Shown piece by piece: positions 59,816-64,000 of a stretch of 64,000 nucleotides of DNA (the first letter of the stretch is position 1; each line of letters starts with the position of its first letter). Both the position numbers and the translations under genes were made by a program. The notes beneath the pieces are model-generated. The model was not told the DNA's origin, ran no database searches, and worked only from the letters and a program-made list of their open reading frames with translations. The DNA is from Caulobacteraceae bacterium (GTDB lineage: Bacteria; Pseudomonadota; Alphaproteobacteria; Caulobacterales; Caulobacteraceae). The stretch is from positions 1 through 64,000 of the forward strand of contig CANESI010000008.1 of assembly GCA_947441065.1 (NCBI GenBank). The letters are read 5' to 3'.

Positions 59816-61039
59816 TCAATTGAAAGCCGCACTATAGGCCGCCAGCCCCTCGGCCAGATCAGCTTTTAGGTCTGCGACATCTTCCAATCCGATATGCAGA
59901 CGGATCAGGGGGCCTTGTAGCCTTGGGTCAGCGGCGGTGCGGACCAGTTGGGGGTCGCACGGGATGGCGAGGCTTTCATAGCCGCCCCAGGAAAAGCCAA
60001 GACCGAAGAGCTGGAGGCTGTTGATCAGGGCATCAACCGCCACCTTGGGTCCGGGCGTCAGGATGAAGCTGAACAGACCGCATAGGCCGTCATAATCTCT
60101 GGCCCAGATCTCATGACCGCGAGCGCCGGGAAGAGCGGGGCAGAGGACCTCGCTGACCTGGGGCTGCTCGCGCAGCCATTGGGCGATATCGAGTGTGCTC
60201 TTGCCATGTCGCTCTAGCCGTACCGACAGGGTGCGAAGGCCGCGCAGCATCTGATAGGCATCTTCGGACGAGGTGGCCCACCCGACCTGCCAGACCCCGT
60301 CATCGAGCATTTGTAAGAGGGCCGGGTCGCGCGTCGAGGCCGAACCCATAAAGACGTCCGAATGGCCGCCGACATATTTGGTCAGGGCTTGGATACTGAT
60401 ATCGATCCCATGGGCCAGCGGCTTGAACAGCAGGCCCGCGCCCCAGGTATTGTCCATCATGCTGATGATCCCGCGCGCCTTGGCGATGGCGGCGATAGCG
60501 GGGGCGTCTTGCATCTCAAAGGTCAAGGAGCCGGGCGACTCGATTAGCACGACGCGGGTGCGCGCCGTTGCCAAGGCCATGATCCCTTCGGCACTGGCGG
60601 TCGGGGGGAAATAGATAATCTCCATGCCCAGACGCTTGAGGACCGTGTCGCAAAAGCGGCGGGTCGGCGCATAGGCGCAGTCTGGCACCAGCACCCCGTC
60701 ACCGGCCCTCAAGACCGACAGCAGCGCGCCGGTAATGGCGGCCAGCCCCGAGGGGAACAGGCGCGTACCGATGGCCCCTTCGAGGTCACTGAGGGCCGCC
60801 ATCAAGGTCTGATGGATCGGCAGTCCCGCTCGGCCATAGGTCAGAAGGTCATGGTCATAGAGGGCGTCAGAGTCGGCCATCAGGATCGTCGAGCCGCGCT
60901 GAACCGCCGGATTGACCGTTCGGACCGCTTCAAACGTGCCTTTACGGTCATGAAGCAGACGGGTTTGCTGGCCAAGGGCGTCGTGAGGGTCCAAACTTGG
61001 CGCGATGACGCTGGATTCGGGCGTTTTGGAATGGGTCAT
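59816..61039 (-). CDS. metC: Cystathionine beta-lyase (Cys/Met metabolism PLP enzyme)
   Basis: A 407-residue protein from ATG 61039 (the frame extends 11 codons). The family pattern is clear: YGRAGLPIHQTLMAALSDLEG, GAIGTRLFPSGLAAITGALL, SMMDNTWGAGLLFKPLAHG and ALTKYVGGHSDVFMGSAS with the PLP Lys. WAT-SSEDAYQMLRGLRTL and the ending GYESLAIPCDP and RLHIGLEDVADLKADL fit beta-lyase. It makes homocysteine from cystathionine. The first seen sulfur gene on this end, with sseA and cysK on the same strand further right. Confidence 0.9.
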   Translation of the reverse strand: MTHSKTPESSVIAPSLDPHDALGQQTRLLHDRKGTFEAVRTVNPAVQRGSTILMADSDALYDHDLLTYGRAGLPIHQTLMAALSDLEGAIGTRLFPSGLAAITGALLSVLRAGDGVLVPDCAYAPTRRFCDTVLKRLGMEIIYFPPTASAEGIMALATARTRVVLIESPGSLTFEMQDAPAIAAIAKARGIISMMDNTWGAGLLFKPLAHGIDISIQALTKYVGGHSDVFMGSASTRDPALLQMLDDGVWQVGWATSSEDAYQMLRGLRTLSVRLERHGKSTLDIAQWLREQPQVSEVLCPALPGARGHEIWARDYDGLCGLFSFILTPGPKVAVDALINSLQLFGLGFSWGGYESLAIPCDPQLVRTAADPRLQGPLIRLHIGLEDVADLKADLAEGLAAYSAAFN

Positions 61040-61126
61040 GAGCGCGTGACGATCCCTCGCAAACTGTCGCAAGTCCTGACTGTTAGTCCCCTGCGCAGCG
61101 AGCGTCGAGGGCTGAGCCGATTATGG

Positions 61127-62215
61127 ATGGGATTCCTTGCGGTTCTGATGCTGGCGGCCTGCAACGGCCCTTCTGATCGCCCGACATCTGACCAAGTCTC
61201 TACCAAGGCGGCGGCGAGCCAGGCGGCTGAAACCGATCTCAAGGCTCCAAAATCTGGCCAGACCCTTAAGGCGGTCAAGGCGCGGGGTGTGCTGCTCTGC
61301 GGGATCAATACCGGCTTGGCGGGCTTTGCCTTGAAGGACAATCGGGGCGTATGGCGCGGCTTTGATGTCGACTATTGCCGAGCCCTGTCAGCAGCGGTTC
61401 TGGGCGATGCCAATCGGGTGCAGTTCGTGCCCGTGGATACGGCCTCGCGTTTGACGGCCTTGCAGTCAGGCAAGGTCGATGTGCTGGCGCGCAACACCAC
61501 CTGGACCCTGCAGCGGGACGTGGCGATGGATCTCGACTTTGCCGGGGTCAGCTATTTTGATGGCCAAGGCCTGTTGGCCCCGCGGGCCCTGAAGCTGCAA
61601 TCGGCGGCAGACCTGAATGGCGCGCGCATTTGCGTGCAGGGCAATACCACCACCCAAAAGGCGCTTGATGAGTATTTCAAGGGGCGCGGCCTGAGCTACA
61701 CAGCCGTTCTGGTACCCTCCGAAGCGGCGGGGCGGCTCGCCTATCAAGCGGAGAAATGCGACGTCTTTAGCGCCGACATTTCCGCCCTTGCTGCGGCTCG
61801 GTCCTTGCTTAACAGTCCGGATAGTCACGTGATCTTGCCCGTCGGTGCAGTAATGCAGCCCTTGGGGCCTGTGGTGCGCGGGCAGGATCAGCAATGGGCC
61901 CATATCACCCGATGGACCCTCAATGCCCTGATCATGGCCGAAGAGCTTGGCCTGACCTCCAAAGGCGTTGAGCAGGCCCGTAAGACCTCCGCCATGCCTG
62001 AAGCGCGCCGCCTTTTGGGGGTGGAGCCCGGCTTTGGCCAGATGCTCGGCCTCGATGATGGCTGGGCCTATCGCGCCATTGGTCAGGTCGGCAACTATGG
62101 CGAAATATTCGAGCGCAATATCGGTGCCCAGTCGCCGCTCAAGCTGGAACGTGGCCTTAATGCCCTGTGGAGCGCGCCGCGCCCGGGACTGCTCTATTCG
62201 CCGCCGCTGGTCTAG
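61127..62215 (+). CDS. Orphan amino-acid-binding lipoprotein (ABC solute-binding type)
   Basis: A 362-residue protein if read from ATG 61127 (MGFLAVLMLAAC, lipobox LAAC at Cys12); a GTG at 61046 is in frame but would overlap the divergent metC promoter region. After a Ser/Ala linker the family-3 solute-binding domain has CGINTGLAGFALKD, RGFDVDYCRALSAAVLGD, VDVLARNTTWTLQRDV and FDGQGLLAPRALK, the AapJ/BztA pattern for broad L-amino acids. No permease or ATPase genes adjoin it. Confidence 0.75.
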   Translation: MGFLAVLMLAACNGPSDRPTSDQVSTKAAASQAAETDLKAPKSGQTLKAVKARGVLLCGINTGLAGFALKDNRGVWRGFDVDYCRALSAAVLGDANRVQFVPVDTASRLTALQSGKVDVLARNTTWTLQRDVAMDLDFAGVSYFDGQGLLAPRALKLQSAADLNGARICVQGNTTTQKALDEYFKGRGLSYTAVLVPSEAAGRLAYQAEKCDVFSADISALAAARSLLNSPDSHVILPVGAVMQPLGPVVRGQDQQWAHITRWTLNALIMAEELGLTSKGVEQARKTSAMPEARRLLGVEPGFGQMLGLDDGWAYRAIGQVGNYGEIFERNIGAQSPLKLERGLNALWSAPRPGLLYSPPLV

Positions 62216-63000
62216 GGCGAGGTCAGCCAGACCTTTCCGTCGATCAAGCTGATCTTCGGGGCCGCTTCCAGCGTCAGGCCACGTCCGTCACAGCTCTGAC
62301 CGGTACGAACATCAAAGCGGTAATCGTGCCATGGACAGCGCACCGTGCCATCCTCGACCGGCGTTTCATCCAGTGGGCCAAGCCAGTGCGGGCAAAGGGC
62401 GGAGAAGGCGGTCAACTGACCGTCGATCATGGCGAGCCGCACAGGTCGCCCTCCGGCCTCGACCGTTAGGGGAAGGCGCTCCATCAGGGCATCGCTTGGG
62501 CCAAGGTCGATGGGGGCAAAGGGGGCGGAATCGGGCAAGCGGCTGGTCTGCTCGCGCCGGATCATCATGGCCTCATCCTCATCCCAAAGGCGGGTATAGA
62601 GGGCGACAAAGCCTTCTCCGATGGCGGATAGCCGGTCTGGGTCCTGTTCGGCGATATGATAGGTGATGATCACCCGCGTCTGGTCGGTGCAGAGGGGCTG
62701 CATTTGAACCCGGATCTCGGATCCAGCGCCTGAGCCCTCTTCAGTGACAACCACATATCGATGGTCGGCACGGTCGGCGTGGAGCTTGACGATCTGGCGG
62801 CGACGCTCACCGCCGGGCTGGCTGGTCAGGGCCACGCGCCAGCCCGCAGCATCCATGCCGACCAGCTCACAGGCCGCAAAGCTCGTATCGTGCAGGGAGG
62901 GCAGATGTTGCCAGTCGAAGACATTTTCCCAGATACGCGCCACGCTGGCCTGAACCAGACGCTCATAGGTCGTCGCCGTCGAGAGGGGCTGCGAACTCAC
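62212..63000 (-). CDS. SRPBCC-like domain fused to C-terminal Rieske [2Fe-2S] domain
   Basis: A 262-residue protein from GTG 63000, overlapping the sseA stop (GTGA). Residues 1-150 look like a START/SRPBCC pocket (TYERLVQASVARIWENVFDW, VVVTEEGSGAGSEIRVQ). Residues about 180-262 are Rieske: Cys203-x-His205 and Cys222-x2-His225 (CPHW and CPWHDYRF). Usual Rieske oxygenases have the Rieske part first; here the order is reversed. It could be a small electron carrier or oxygenase; substrate unknown. Confidence 0.75.
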   Translation of the reverse strand: MSSQPLSTATTYERLVQASVARIWENVFDWQHLPSLHDTSFAACELVGMDAAGWRVALTSQPGGERRRQIVKLHADRADHRYVVVTEEGSGAGSEIRVQMQPLCTDQTRVIITYHIAEQDPDRLSAIGEGFVALYTRLWDEDEAMMIRREQTSRLPDSAPFAPIDLGPSDALMERLPLTVEAGGRPVRLAMIDGQLTAFSALCPHWLGPLDETPVEDGTVRCPWHDYRFDVRTGQSCDGRGLTLEAAPKISLIDGKVWLTSP

Positions 63001-63848
63001 GCTGGACCTGTCACCACGGGCATGTCGTCCAAGCTGCCCCATTCGGCCCACGAGCCGTCATAGACCGGGGTGCGCCAACGACCGAGCCTTGCCAGAGCAA
63101 GGGCCAGCAGAGAGGCGGTAATGCCCGAGCCGCAGGTGGTCACGATAGGCTTTGTGACATCCACGCCCGAGGCGGCAAAGACGGCCTCGAGTTGGTCCGC
63201 AGGCAGCAAGGTTCCATCGGCAGCCGTCAGCAGACTGGCGGGCAGATTGTATGAACCGGGCATGTGACCACTGCGCAGACCGGCGCGGGGCTCTGGAACC
63301 TCGCCCGTAAAGCGTCCGGCTGGGCGGGCGTCAAGGAGTTGTTCCTTGCCGCTGTCCAGATCGCGCTTCACTTGCGCGGCAGTGCGGACCAGATCGGCAT
63401 TGTAACGGGCGGTGAAGTGGCGTTCGCGGGGTGGCGGGGGCAAGTCTTCGACTGGGCGGCCCTCGGCGAGCCATTTGCGCAGGCCGCCGTCCAGAACCAC
63501 CACATCCTCATGGCCCATCAGCCGGAAGGTCCACCAGACCCGCGCGGCGGAAAAGACGCCGTGGCTGTCATAGACGACGATCCGATAGCCGTCGCCGAGG
63601 CCCATCTTGCGAACGCGCGATGAGAACTTCTCAGGCGGCGGGGCCATATGCGGCAGGTCGCTGGCCGTGTCGGATATTTCGTCAATATCGAAAAATACCG
63701 CGCCGGGGATATGGCCTTGCTCATATTCCGCGCGGGCATCGCGCTCGACACCGGGCATGAACCAGGTGGCATCAATGACGCGCACATCGGGGGCGGAGAG
63801 GTGCTCAGCGAGCCATTGGGTGCTGACGAGGGGGTCTTTGGTGATCAT
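62997..63848 (-). CDS. sseA: 3-mercaptopyruvate / thiosulfate sulfurtransferase
   Basis: A 283-residue double-rhodanese protein from ATG 63848 (MITKDPLVSTQWLAEHL); the longer frame has 42 non-family codons. First domain VRVIDATWFMPGVERDARAE, DSHGVFSAARVWWTFRLMGH; second domain QLLDARPAGRFTGE with active Cys in TTCGSGITASLLALAL. CGSG-type loops favour mercaptopyruvate over thiosulfate. It begins seven bases after a cysteine-synthase-like gene and ends overlapping the Rieske gene. Confidence 0.92.
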   Translation of the reverse strand: MITKDPLVSTQWLAEHLSAPDVRVIDATWFMPGVERDARAEYEQGHIPGAVFFDIDEISDTASDLPHMAPPPEKFSSRVRKMGLGDGYRIVVYDSHGVFSAARVWWTFRLMGHEDVVVLDGGLRKWLAEGRPVEDLPPPPRERHFTARYNADLVRTAAQVKRDLDSGKEQLLDARPAGRFTGEVPEPRAGLRSGHMPGSYNLPASLLTAADGTLLPADQLEAVFAASGVDVTKPIVTTCGSGITASLLALALARLGRWRTPVYDGSWAEWGSLDDMPVVTGPA

Positions 63849-63855
63849 GGGTGCT

Positions 63856-64000
63856 TCACAGCCAAGAGGGAACGGGAAGGTCACGCTCGCGAAGGAACGC
63901 GGGGTTAAAGAGCTTACTTTGATAGCGCGAGCCGTGGTCGCACAGGATGGTGACGATGGTCTTTCCGGGGCCAAGATCGCGGGCGAGCCGAACGGCGCCG
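63856..64000 (-). CDS. Cysteine synthase family protein, C-terminus only
   Basis: Only the last 47 codons are in the window. Translation ends GKTIVTILCDHGSRYQSKLF, NPAFLRERDLPVP, SWL then stop. That is the C-terminus of the O-acetylserine sulfhydrylase / cystathionine beta-synthase PLP family. It continues past the right edge. Being just before sseA suggests a cysteine-metabolism unit. Confidence 0.8.
   Translation of the reverse strand, partial: GAVRLARDLGPGKTIVTILCDHGSRYQSKLFNPAFLRERDLPVPSWL

Noticed and set aside
60812-61126. N-terminal extension of the amino-acid-binding protein
   Set aside because: This part overlaps metC on the other strand and looks like its shadow (MDRQSRSAIGQKV); the lipobox-bearing start at 61127 is more credible.

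Overview
The window looks like chromosomal DNA of an alphaproteobacterium of the order Caulobacterales; I cannot fix the genus. The clearest marker is the flagellar block flbY-cheL-flgI facing fliX and a dksA-type gene, an arrangement and gene set known from Caulobacter. GC-rich codon use, the tag-rnhB and lptF-lptG-lptD-surA-pdxA chains, a two-domain cold-shock protein and an NDUFS4-like complex I subunit agree. Most of it is core genome, densely packed and rich in start/stop overlaps.

Layout. 1-6058 (minus): outer-membrane biogenesis, read from the right as lptF, lptG, lptD, surA and the start of pdxA. 6242-8522 (plus): pepA, holC and a small I78-like lipoprotein. 8526-11626: a 2OG-oxygenase-like protein, a GMC oxidoreductase and two repeat-filled gaps. 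11627-17700 (minus): glutamate synthase gltD/gltB. 18002-25310: a WbpE-like sugar aminotransferase, an RhlE-like helicase, a DUF429-like gene, bpt, motB, a flavin reductase and a 3-hydroxyisobutyrate-dehydrogenase-like gene. 25622-27659 (minus): ygfZ, tag, rnhB. 27735-33420 (plus): a heptosyltransferase, a dihydroorotase, then a feruloyl-CoA-synthetase-like gene paired with a thiamine-diphosphate enzyme.

33503-36155 holds a secreted protein built of five four-cysteine repeats and an MBL hydrolase. 36152-39260 is the flagellar block with a good sigma-54 promoter for flgI. 39361-46330 holds gltX, mfd and a PHA synthase with a histone-H1-like tail. 46450-52374 runs through a lipoprotein, an alaC-like aminotransferase, hom, glpX and recJ. 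52462-57765 holds tRNA-Glu, an aminotransferase/amidase pair, cspD, a DUF192 protein, a thioesterase, tRNA-Pro, the NDUFS4-like gene and tRNA-Arg. Directly after tRNA-Arg lies an AT-richer OLD-family ATPase/TOPRIM gene (57839-59752), the one clear candidate for a transferred, possibly antiviral, gene. The right end (59816-64000) is sulfur metabolism (metC, sseA, cysK-like) plus an orphan amino-acid-binding lipoprotein and a Rieske protein with reversed domain order.

Gaps carry several families of palindromic repeats, mostly between convergent genes. No CRISPR array, insertion sequence, prophage or rRNA gene was seen. The features that best merit follow-up are the OLD gene at tRNA-Arg, the 20-cysteine repeat protein, the PHA synthase tail, the ligase/ThDP enzyme pair and the SRPBCC-Rieske protein. 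All functions are read from motifs and family resemblance by eye; no database search was run.
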